From Zygnema cylindricum (lineage: Eukaryota; Streptophyta; Zygnematophyceae; Zygnematales; Zygnemataceae), in the NCBI GenBank assembly GCA_037447655.1, contig JBBHKE010000791.1:1-64000 (forward strand): DNA of 64,000 nt, read 5' to 3'. This document shows, piece after piece, positions 39,501-49,410 of the stretch; within the stretch, counting starts at the first letter, position 1; each line of letters opens with the position of its first letter. The notes beneath the pieces are model-generated. The model ran no database searches, was not told the origin of the DNA, and saw only the letters and a list, made by a program, of their open reading frames with translations. The position numbers and the translations under genes were made by a program.

Positions 39501-42500
39501 TCTGCAGGCCGAGCTGGTGGGGCGCTATCAAACATACTTGGGGTCAGTTTCAGTTGCGTTATTATAAAGCTCTTCAGCCTCGATCCTCCAAGGTCAGAAG
39601 CAAACGCTACTAACGAATGATGCATCCCACCTTTGTTGGCAATCAATTGGAGTTTACAAAACTTCATCTGTGATGTTTTAAATCATGTGCAGTCGAGATT
39701 AACTCTCTAACATTAACATTCACTCATCTTCTGTTTTAACAGAATTTTCGAATTCTACTCAAAATACTAATAAATTGACTCAATTCAGAACTAATGTGGT
39801 CAAAATAGTATAGATGGGCATTACAGTGACAAGTAGGCGGGTAATATAAATTGAAGGCTTCCTACTGCTGTTTTGAAATTGGTTGTTTGTTGCTTGGGAA
39901 AAAAACGCTTCAACTACATGTTTTTGGGAGCGTTTCGCTTGCATACAGCATTTGGTTGTGGGATAAGGGAAGGAATGGACATCTTTTGAGTGATGTTCGT
40001 TTATCCATTTGCCTTTCTCAATCTGGTGATGTTTTTGTTGCAGGATCGCGATGCACTGTTTACAGAGCAATTTGCGTTGCTTTGGAACGGAATCGTGGAG
40101 AGCTTTCGGGAGGAAGATTTGCTTTCTAATAGGTCCTCGTTCAGTACCATTTTGTAATTTTGTTTCTGTATTAACACACTGCTTTTTGAGCGTGGCTATG
40201 CACTCTTTCACTTGTTCTGATCTTCACACGGAGAAAAATGGTTTTCTGCAGGGAATTGGAGCTTCTAAATGTTCCCGAATGCCAATGGAAGATTTCTGTT
40301 CCACAGTGGCCAACTTTACTTCTTGCAAACGAGGTACATGGAATGAAAATTTTCTCCCTTGGGCTAGAATTTTATTTAATGTTGAGGGAAAAAAAGTATG
40401 TCTGGGTTTAAGCAGCAACAAGTTTTATTGTTTTCTGCATGTAACTTGCGTTCTCTTTAGTGCCTAGAGCAACTGGCCTTTGATAAGCAATGATCTTTTG
40501 TGTGACAACATTGAGTTGTTAATTGTGTATAATTACGAATTCTGAAATGAATTGGATGAACGTGGAATTGTGAACTGTGAACCTTGAATCACGAAGCGCA
40601 GATTGTGAATGGCAAATGAGAATTAAAAATCATGATTGGAAAGGGAATTGCCAATCGCAAATTACAAATCCTCAATTACAAAGTGGCACGCAGATTGTGA
40701 ATGGCAAACTGAGGATTTATAATTGCGAATCAGAAATTTGGAAATTGCAAATGGCAAACTACAAATTATAAATTCCTATTGACAAACTGGCATATCACTT
40801 TCATGAAGGCATCCATACTTGTAGAAGATACATGACTTATGATGTGTGACTAACTTGTGAATTGTGAACTGTGTACTCGAATCGTAAATTGCAAAGTTAA
40901 AATTTATGTTGACAAATAGGTGCACAGACTACGAATGGCAATTTGATGATTGAAAATTGCAAATTACAAATTGATTTTGGAAATTGCAAATTACAGATTT
41001 CATTTTCCTAGTGACAAATTGGCAATTTACTTTGATGAATGCATTCATACTTGTAGACTGATACATTCTGAATTGTGACCTATGACTTATGACTAACTTG
41101 TGGACTGTGTACGATGTACCGTGTCCTGTGTACTGTGTGCCGTGTGCCTTGTGCTCTGTACCGTGTACTGCGTATTGCATATTGTGTACTGCGTACTGCC
41201 TATATACTGTGCACTGCCTACTACGTACTGCCTAGCACTTCGCTCGGTTTGGTTGGGTTCAGTTTGCTTCGTGTTGATCCAAACTGAACTAAACGGTTTA
41301 AAACCCGGTTTGGAAACACTGAACTAAACCAGACTGCTGAATTTTGTCGAACCGATCAGCTCTAACGGTTAAACCATTATCAATCTTGGAAAATCTAAAG
41401 GTAATGTTAAAAAGTTCCATGATACCCTGAATTCATCAAATTTTATGTACTATTTTGTACATCTTTTGTATATTAGCACGCTACTTTGCTGTGCTTGTAT
41501 TCACATGTACCCTTTAGTACTTTTGTACTCTTAGGTAGCATACCAACTTCGGTTTAAACCCAGTTCAGTTTGATCGAGCCAAACCAAACGGTTTCCAACA
41601 TTAGTGGGACCAAACCAAATCGTAAAAGACTAAAAATCAAATTCAACAAATCAGTGTGAAAAAATTGGTTTAGTTGGTTTGGTTCGATTACCGGGCCTAG
41701 TGCTTGTACTGCCTGTATTGTGTACTGCCTATTATATATCATGTGCTGTATATTGAATACTAAATACTGTATACTGTATGCTGTATGCTCTCCTGTGTGA
41801 CGTGTGCTGTCTCCTGTATGTGTGCTCTAGGCTCTAGGCTGTGGGCTGTGGGCTGTGGGCTGTGGGCTGTGGGCTGTGGGCTGTGGGCTGTGGGCTGTGG
41901 GCTGTGGGCTGTGGGCTGTGGGCTGGGAGCCAGGAGCGGGGAGCGGGGAGCGGGGAGCGGGAAGCCGGGAACTGGCAATTGTCGATTATGTATCGTCGAT
42001 TGCAAATTCCAATTTTGATTTTTGATGGAAGTTGTGGGGGAGCATTTGGTGCAGCTTATGCGAGCTGTGGAGCTCGCAAAAGATTGGCGTGGCAGCAGTG
42101 ACTCTTTATGGAGAAGATTAAAAAAAAAGGAGTACAGAAGGTGTGCTGTGATTGAAGCGTACGAGATACTGAAACATGTGTTGAAACGAATAGTTGCAGC
42201 AGATGCAGAAACAAAAGTGCTTAAAATCATCTTCGAGGTGCTCGACAGCTTAACGACTCGCAAAGACATTCTGGAGGTTCTCAATCTGAAAGCTTTGCCT
42301 ACCGTCCGTGTAAAAGTGGCAGAACTTCTAGCACTCCTTGCAAAAAGGACCGGTCGAGAGGGTATGCCTGTTGTGGAGAAGGCCCTCCAAAACCTTCATG
42401 AGGTAGTTGTAAAGGACCTTTTTACCACTAAGGAAAAGGCCACCTTTCGCGATTCTAGTATTGATCTTTTCTTGTCCTCCTCGAGCTCTCCAATTTATTT

Positions 42501-44436
42501 TGAGGCATTGGAGCTTCCAGCCGCCGAAGATGATTCCTTCTTTAAGCAGGTGGTGCGACTTTTAACAATCATCAACACTAACATTCCCATGTTTAACGTG
42601 CCCGCAAATTTGGAGGCGCGGCGACGAATCGCCTTTTTTTGTAACTCAGTTTTTATGAATATGCCCATGGCACCTCATGTGGAGCAGATGCGCTCGTTCT
42701 CGGTTATGACTCCGTATTATAAGGAAACAGTAACCTTTACCAAGAAGGAGCTCACAACAGAGAATGAAGATGGTATTTCTGTCCTCTTTTATCTGCAAAA
42801 AATCTTTCCAGATGAGTGGAAAAACTTAGTGGAGCGGGTTGGGGGTGCTAAGGTAGTTAAGGACCATCAGATGTGGCAAATAAACGATGGGCGTGATGTA
42901 TGCCTGTGGGCATCTTATCGAGGCCAGACTCTGGCAAGGACAGTGCGGGGAATGATGTATTACCGGAAAGCTTTGGAAATGCAGGCATTGATGGAGCGAG
43001 AGCGAGAGAATGGGAATGTGATAAGTGAGGTTTTAAGCGGCATCGCTGAACATGTAGGAGACGAAGAGATGCGACCTTCAGTGAGATCTAGCCCTCCTAG
43101 GAGACGCACGACAGATTCTGCAATTCTAACTGATGTAAAGACTCTGTGCGATTTAAAGTACACTTACGTTGTCGCTTGCCAGATATATGGTGTACAAAAG
43201 GAAGGAGGTGATCCAAAGGCCAAAGCAATATTGGAGCTGATGAAGGAATACAAAGCTCTGAGAGTGGCATATGTCGATGAAGATAAGAAAGCACCAGGTG
43301 GTTCGGTATTTTATTCTGTTCTTGTTAAGTGGGATGAGGAACAGATGATGGAAAAAGAGGTGTACCGTGTGAGGTTGCCAGGGCCTATGAAGTTAGGAGA
43401 GGGTAAACCAGAGAATCAGAACCACGCAATTATATTTACACGTGGTGATGCACTACAGACCATCGACATGAATCAGGTAAGGGTGTAAGTTTAATAGAAC
43501 TGTCAGTCCTTAAACTCCAATTTTTATGATTGAGTTTGAAACAGACTTAGCTGCTTTTTTGGAGCTGGCGTCAGTTTAGATGTTTGACATATAGCTTATG
43601 CCTTGGAATCATTTTTACATTTGGTGTTTTGCCACTCTTGCTTATCTGTCACAAAATTGTCCTAACTGATTCTTATTTATGATTAGTCTCTTTTATATTT
43701 CTTGTGCTTACATGAGACAAATGCTGCTGCTATTTAGTTTACTATAGTTCTATTCTGGATTTCAGTAAATTGCAATCCATGTTAGTGCTCCTGGTGGTCG
43801 GCACATTTTGTTTTGGCAGGGATTTTTTCACTAATTGTAAGATTTCGTTTGCAGGATGGTTATCTCGAGGAAGCTCTTAAACTGCGTAATGTATTACAAG
43901 AATTTGACCGTCAGTCCGGAGCACGAAAGCCCACTATCTTGGGTATCAGAGAGCATGTATTTACAGGCAGTGTGAGCTCCCTGGCAGGGTTTATGTCTTC
44001 GCAGGAAATGGCTTTTGTCACTTTAGGGCAACGAGTTCTGGCAAATCCCCTTAAGGTTAGAACTTTCTCTGGGCTTGACTGGATCTCCCAGGAATTCCCT
44101 TTCCCTCTCTCTCCCCTCCCCTCCAGCATCAACATCATCATCATTATCATTGCTCTCATCGTCGTCGTCGTTGTGACAATGACCATTGCTACCGCCAAAA
44201 TCATATAGTCCACATCACCCTTATGAGCATGTTCATCCATATCAGTCCCACAATTCTGATTGTTTGCACAGGTGCGAATGCATTATGGTCACCCGGATAT
44301 TTTCGACCGTGTTTGGTTTATCACTCGAGGAGGCATCAGCAAGGCATCTCGTGTGATCAACATATCAGAGGACATTTATGCAGGATTCAACTGCACTCTT
44401 CGAGGTGGCTCAGTCACACATCACGAGTATATGCAG
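30520..44436 (+). CDS. CALS: Callose synthase, GSL1/GSL5 (CALS11/12) type, C-terminal third not found
   Basis: A GT48 beta-1,3-glucan synthase of the short-N-terminus class. 24 exons join in phase to 3924 nt (1308 residues) without a stop. The start ATG at 30520 (context AGCAGCCATGA) opens MNGHREEESTPLRP and reaches GFNIISENTD and VRAAIAALRK, as in GSL5/PMR4, which also lacks the Vta1-like region. It contains NVRNQREHLVLLLAN, LLIWGEAANVRFMPEC, KTGFVEQRTF, TFVGRGLYES, RYSFFWIILLAGKFTFSYFLQ, NLEARRRIAFFCNSVFMNMP, LWASYRGQTLARTVRGMMYY, QNHAIIFTRGD, IREHVFTGSVSSLAGFM, RMHYGHPDIFDR and SEDIYAGFNCTLRGG. It then stops being recognisable after HHEYMQ and a GTACAT donor at 44437. The GKGRDVGLNQ block and the second membrane bundle are absent from the rest of the window. 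It is either 3'-truncated or continues beyond an exceptionally long intron. Confidence 0.9.
37452..40333 (+). other. Callose synthase (+) exons 15-21
   Basis: Exons: 37452-37530, 38154-38197, 38481-38567, 39053-39147, 39508-39592, 40044-40132, 40252-40333. The 85-nt exon at 39508-39592 (reading PSWWGAIKHTWGQFQLRYYK) was placed because the flanking exons are out of phase without it, and it corresponds to the KLRYGFG segment of GSL5. The exon at 38481 reads VYAMDVQIWYAILSS in one piece, whereas the minus-strand gene has an intron inside QIW. The donor of the 40044 exon is a weak GTCCTC. Confidence 0.8.
40334..42042 (+). repeat. 1.7 kb intron filled with minisatellites
   Basis: This intron precedes the giant 1434-nt exon. 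From about 40530 to 41240 it consists of degenerate words such as AATTGTGAA, GCAAATTACAAATT and TGTGTACTG. From 41830 to 41928 it is a clean heptamer array, followed by GAGCGGG units. The middle (41250-41700) repeats GGTTTGG and AAACCGG-like words. Nothing here resembles a coding exon. Confidence 0.85.
41826..41966 (+). repeat. Heptamer array (CTGTGGG)n followed by (GAGCGGG)n
   Basis: About fourteen uninterrupted CTGTGGG units, then GGAGCCAG and four GAGCGGG units. GGG triplets recur every seven bases on the sense strand of the callose synthase intron, which fits the pattern of a G-quadruplex-forming sequence in DNA and in the pre-mRNA. Confidence 0.95.
42043..44436 (+). other. Callose synthase (+) exons 22-24, including a fused 1434-nt exon
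   Basis: Exons: 42043-43476, 43855-44055, 44272-44436. The first covers residues 709-1186 in one uninterrupted frame, while the neighbouring gene splits the same stretch over eleven exons (26-36). Its acceptor is placed at 42043 so that LLANE joins HLVQLMRAVELAKDW, which aligns without gaps to LVANQ-IHFAMGLAAEQSRDD. The second and third exons each also lack one intron present in the other gene. The last exon ends HHEYMQ at a good GT donor, for which no downstream acceptor exon is seen. Confidence 0.88.
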
Positions 44437-45997
44437 GTACATCTTGTATTTCATCGTCGTATGTGTTTTTCGGTATCTATTTTTTTTTTTTAATATATAT
44501 TTCTGGTTCTTATCATTTTTTATTTTTTTTTGGGGATTTGGCCGTATATCCTGGACTGCTGTTGCTCAGTTATCATCAGTGTGGTGTTGTTATGCTAACC
44601 AAACACCATAAGGTCCTGGTTCATTTGATCTCCCTCTCCCCCTCTTTCTCTCCACCCTCTCTCTCCCTCTCTCCCACCTCTCCCCCTCTCCCTCCCCCTG
44701 TCCCTCTCCCTGTCCCTCTCCCTCTCCTTCTCTCTCTCTCTCCCTCCCCCTCCCCCTCTCCTCCTCTCCCTCTTCCTCCCCATGCACGGCATACATAATC
44801 GTGACATTTTATTTTATTTTGCTTTTTTCTTTTTTTCACTGACTGTGCATGACTGAAAAACACATGAGATTTTTTTAAAACAAATGATTTTCACATTAAC
44901 TTTTTGTAGTTTTAACAACCTGGTTGGAACAGGATTCCTTCTTGCCGATTTTTCTTAAACAAAAAAGGACTTGGAGTTTAATACTCAGACGCAGAAGGTT
45001 GAGCTCTCATAGACCGCCTGTAACTGACAGTGACTGATAGTGACTGACAGCAACTAATTAACTGTCAGTTGCCTGTAACAGCGAAATTATCACAGTGAAC
45101 TTTTGCAAGATAATTTACACAGGGTGTCAAACTCATAAGCGCCAATTGACAGAAACTGAATTGATTATCAACTTACACCTTTACTTTTTGTTATTAAACT
45201 GACACCAAAGTCTAGAGTCATAATGTCACATAGTTTGTCTCGAGTCACACTGTAAATAATATAAAATCAGTCAAGACCAAGTTCAATTAGTTCAATAAAA
45301 AGAAGTCATCAAACAAGCACCATTAAAAAGGTGTCTTTTACTCAGTCTCTGCAGTTGTTTCAGTTTCACTTGTTCTTTTAAGCTCAGAATTCAACATTGG
45401 TACGGATTGCTAAAAATAAATTTTAATATTAGTCGTCCAGTTTGATTTTTTAGCACGGACCTTATGTTGGGTGCTTCTTGAAAAACTCCATATAAATTTT
45501 TATGCCCCTTGAAAGACAGCAAATAAGACAAAAATGGGAATTCTCACCGTATCTTGGATGTTTCTTGGTTGTTGTTTTTGAAGGATTTTTGCTAACAACG
45601 TCAAACAGGTAAAACTGGCCGATGGGATATGTTAAAAAATGAATCAATTTCCTGCAGTAAAATTGTAAAAAGTATAAAACAGTTGCGAAAACTCCTTGTT
45701 CAAGTGTCATCAGAAGGGATCTCGAGTTATATAAACATTGAAACGGAGAAGATAAGAATACTTAAATCTACTCTCGGAGGAAACAGATTTGACCATTACC
45801 CGGATGATTCTCAGAAACATAAAATGGAATACATGTATGGCTGATGAAAACGGAAAACGGAAAACAGAAATCAGACAACGGACAATTCACAAGTAACAAG
45901 GGGCAACTGAAACCCAAAAACCGAAGAGAAAGCACGCTTGTTAAGAAACTATTGGACGTAAGGAAATCTATTTCTTTTCTTTTTCTTTCTCTTTATG
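44437..45997. other. Region 3' of the plus callose synthase, no gene seen
   Basis: It holds a CT-rich tract (about 44625-44785), a short CTGACAGTGA-type repeat with a small hairpin near 45020-45080, and AT-rich sequence. I looked here on the plus strand for exons matching VGKGRDVGLNQ, NGEQ.LSRD, HYFGRT or the C-terminal membrane segments and found none. The minus-strand PPR gene ends at 45998. Confidence 0.6.
44625..44785. repeat. CT-rich (CTCTCC/CCCTCTCC) simple repeat
   Basis: A continuous polypyrimidine tract on the plus strand, made of CTCTCTCC, CCCCTCTCC and CCTGTCCCTC words. It lies just past the last recognisable callose synthase exon. Confidence 0.9.
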
Positions 45998-48910
45998 TCA
46001 TTTGAAATACATACTACTTAAACTGAGCCACTTTTGTGTCTTATTTTTACGCAGCCACGTCAAAACTTCTCGAGATTGAGAAACTTGACAGCCAGAGTTT
46101 GTTTCTGAAACAAAAAAAGGAGAATCCAGACGCTCAAGAACGGAAGCCACTTTTTCCTTAACAGAATTCTTAGCAGTAGTGCTATTCCTACTCGCTTCCG
46201 AAGCAGTCAGGATATGAATATCGTCAAAACCACCTCTGTTTCGAAGATTTTGGGAAAGTTGCGAGAGTTCAACATTAAGAATTACTTCGATAGCAAGAGG
46301 TTGAAGGTCATGAAGGTCGATTCGCACAATATTTGCTTTATGACTTTGGACTGATCCTAAAAATCCTCGATTTTTTGCCTCTACGCATAGCCGAACCGCA
46401 CGATTAGTCTTATTCGATTTCACCAAAAACGAAACGAGTGTCACGAATGTTTCATCGGCCACAGTCCCATTCTCAGAAGCCAAATTACTGAGTTTATCGC
46501 CGATACTAATCCAAAATTTCTCTTTTTTAAACACTTTTTCTGGAGACGTTAATAACTGTGAAAGCACCCTGTGAAGCCAATGTCCACTTTCCTCCATACA
46601 GTCCACTAGACACTGTACTGCTTTCTCCGTCGAACTTTCCACACAAAGGGTCATGAGAGAAGTGTAGGTAGGAACATCCAAATACCTCAAATCTTTTTTC
46701 ATGTCAACGAATGTGGATTTCGCTTTTGTAAACATTCCCCTTTCCACAAAACCCGACAATAACGTCATATAGGTTGAATTCTCTAGTTGAATGCCATCCT
46801 CCTTCATCACATCCACTATTTTTGCCGCTTCAAGAACGCTCCCCATTTTCATATGCGTTTTAATACACAAATCATAACAACGGTCACTTAACTTTAGTTT
46901 GTCTACAAGACGAGCCTCGTGAAGCAAATCCGTTAACCGTTTTCCGTCCTTTTTCTTTGCAAAATAATCCATTAGAGTCAAGTATGTCACGGAATCAGGA
47001 TTGACTTCTTTTGCTCTTCTCATCTGTTCAAGGAGAAATATTGATTTCTTTTCAAGATCTGCCTTGCAATACATTTTCATCAACCTGTTATAGATAACAC
47101 CATTTGCTGTTTTCCCACTTGCCTTCATATGCTCTACCACAATTTCTGCGTTGTGGGGTTCATTTCTGTTACCATAAAGCTCAATTAATTCCCCATATAA
47201 GTAAGAATGTAATTTGCAATTAAACTCCTTTGCTTTTTTGAAATAATACATAGAATCTTCTGGAAGCCCAGCTTTGATAAAAGCTCGAATAATTAAACTG
47301 CAAAAAAGAAGATCTCGCAAAAATTCTGACAGAGTAAGAACAAAAAAAGAAGACCGACAAGAAAAAAAAAAAAAAGAATTCAATTAATTAATAAAAAGAA
47401 GAATCGAGGACGATTCACATGTGATATCAACATTAAAAAGAGAGAAAATCAACATTAGGAATTGAGCCGAGACAAAAACCGAGAGTTAAAAAATGTGTTA
47501 AAGAAGCAGAATTAAACCAAAACCAAAAACAATGAAAATATAAGAGAATTATTCCAAACAAATTTTGGGTGGAAAAGAGAGGGAGACAGAGAGAAGTAAC
47601 TTGTGAATCATATAATCTAGTAAAATAAAACTGCAATAAATAATTGGGTTTGCGGGAGGAAAAGACAAAAACACTGACCTAAAAATGTACTCATTCGGAT
47701 AAACTCTCATCCCTATCATCTTATTAAAAGTCGTCGACAATTTGTCGATTCTTCGAGCCTCGTAATAAGCTTTTATAACCTCTGAAAAAATAACTACATT
47801 CGGCAATTCTCCAGTCATTATACTGTAATCATTCAATAAATTCTCTAAAACTTGAAACTCCTTTGCCCCTCCTATAATCTTCATGAGAAACCCAACAGAA
47901 TGTTTATTTGTCTTAAATTTAGTTTGACTTCTCGCCCAATGGAAAAAAGCGAGGGCGATAACCGGAATATTATTCTCCAGAGTATTGTTTTTCTTCAAAT
48001 TATTGGTCTCCGGTTTATTATTGTTCAAATTATAACTCTCCGAATTATTATTCTTCAAGTTATAACTCTCCGAATTATTATTCTTCATATTATAACTCTC
48101 CAAAATATTATTTGTTACATTATAATTCTCCGGATTGTTATTCTTCAAATTTATATTCTCCAAACATCGAAAAACGTCGATAATAAAGTATTCGTCGACT
48201 TTCCCAAACCAGGGAAGTAAGTTTTCTTTCATATAAGGCTCCAAATATTCTACTTTCTGTTCTATTTTCCCACCAAATAATAATAGTGTGGATAATTCTT
48301 GCAAGACAGATACTAATTGAAAAACATCATAATTTTTTCGCCCAACGGGAACCAATCCTAATTCTTTTTGAAAATGAGTCTGTTTATTAAAATGGGTATT
48401 CTGGATTCTCTCCCCCTCACTAAAATGGATTTTCCCCATTTCCATATTCTCCATTTTTCCCATTTCCATTTTTCCTAATTCTGCCTTCCCCATTTTTTTT
48501 AATTCCATTTTTCTCATTCCCATTTCTCCCATTTTCCCCATATCTCCTACATTTCCCATTTTACCCATTTTACCAATTTTTCCAATCTCCATAGTTCCCA
48601 TTTTTTTAATTTCCCCACCCACATTTTCCATTTTTTCCATTTTTCCCATTTCCATAATAACTTTTTCAACATTATCTCTTCCTCCTATAAAACCTTGCCT
48701 CAAAAATGGCAGCTTCCATTCTCCTAAGGATTCTTCCGCACTAAAATCCAAAGCCTGTTTAGAATACTGACAAAAGAAAGTACAGTTTTCAAAACTAGAC
48801 AGCCGCCGCCGTATCCGGTCTCCATGGATATTGTTGTACGGAAAATTGTCTCTAAACAGTCTATGTTTGGAATAATTATTCCGAAAAACGACAAAAAAAA
48901 GTTGGGACAT
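45998..48910 (-). CDS. PPR-SMR protein with two in-frame low-complexity insertions
   Basis: A pentatricopeptide-repeat protein with a C-terminal SMR-like domain, 843 residues from two exons (48910-47679 and 47297-45998; phase-2 intron, donor GTCAGT, acceptor TTTTTTGCAG). PPR-SMR proteins of plants act on RNA in plastids or mitochondria. The basic, acid-poor N-terminus (MSQLFFVVFRNN) could be an organelle transit peptide. PPR units run from about residue 365 to 660. The SMR core keeps IDLHDL (D738, H740) and SPFFVSETNSG, but the expected TGWG strand is replaced by ILTASEASRN. Residues 86-160 are a Met/Gly/Lys repeat and 251-313 an Asn-rich repeat. Neither exists in the paralogue at 51834-54153, which has the same intron and is transcribed divergently. 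Intact frames across both repeats suggest the gene is alive. Confidence 0.9.
47972..48160 (-). repeat. In-frame Asn-rich coding repeat (NNN.ESYNLK units)
   Basis: About five tandem 30-nt units coding for ESYNLKNNNS and variants, residues 251-313 of the minus-strand PPR-SMR protein. It falls exactly between RCLEN and IPVIALAFFHW. The paralogue joins the equivalent residues directly (HLEN followed by KPPLALSFFNW). Confidence 0.92.
48431..48655 (-). repeat. In-frame Met/Gly/Lys coding repeat (MGKME units)
   Basis: A 225-nt stretch of short units coding for MGKM, MEKM, MGEM and GKME, residues 86-160 of the PPR-SMR protein, just behind the presumed transit peptide. The plus-strand sequence is made of CCCATTTTTCCCAT-type words. 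The paralogue has ordinary sequence here. Confidence 0.92.
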
Positions 48911-48982
48911 TATAAACGTTAAATTATGTCATAGAGATAAAGTTTCAATACTGGAATGACAACCTAATAAAAAACCTTTAAA

Positions 48983-49195
48983 AACCCTAAACCCTCAATT
49001 CTCTAAACCCGAAGTTCCTTAAACCGGAAGTTCCTTAAACCCTAAATTCCTTAAACCCTAAATTCCTTAAAACCTAAATTCCTTAAACCCTAAATTCCTT
49101 AAAACCTGAAATCCTTAAACCCTAAATTCCTTAAACCCTAAATTCCTTAAACCCTAAATTCCTTAAAATCTGAAATCCTTAAACCCTAATTCTCC
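48983..49195. repeat. Telomere-like 16-bp minisatellite (TTAAACCCTAAATTCC)n
   Basis: Roughly thirteen tandem copies of TTAAACCCTAAATTCC, with variants TTAAAACCTAAATTCC and TTAAAACCTGAAATCC. Each full unit contains AAACCCTAA, the plant telobox word. The array is 70-280 bp upstream of the minus-strand PPR-SMR start codon, so it lies in its promoter or leader. It is not a true telomere: the period is 16, not 7. Confidence 0.93.
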
Positions 49196-49249
49196 GAGCA
49201 TTATTTCCTCCTAGGATTTGCGGAAAACCTACGCTTTGTTTTTCGCTTT

Positions 49250-49410
49250 TTCCGCGGTCACGTGCCACGTCATCCATCTTTTGTCAGTCAAGGCTAGCCA
49301 AGATGGCTTGCCGCCAAAATTCTAACAATTCCGTACCACTTTATGTTCTAGTTTGTACATGATGACGTAGGCGCTGGCGTCAAGCCAATAAATGACGTCA
49401 ACGACGTCAA
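49250..49410. promoter_or_regulatory. Cluster of ACGT-core motifs
   Basis: Contains TCACGTGCCACGTCAT (49257 on), GATGACGTAGG and AATGACGTCAACGACGTCAA (49391-49410). G-box (CACGTG) and TGACG/TGACGTCA words are known bZIP-type sites in plants. Their density here, between two divergent genes, suggests promoter function, but nothing beyond the motifs supports it. Confidence 0.35.
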
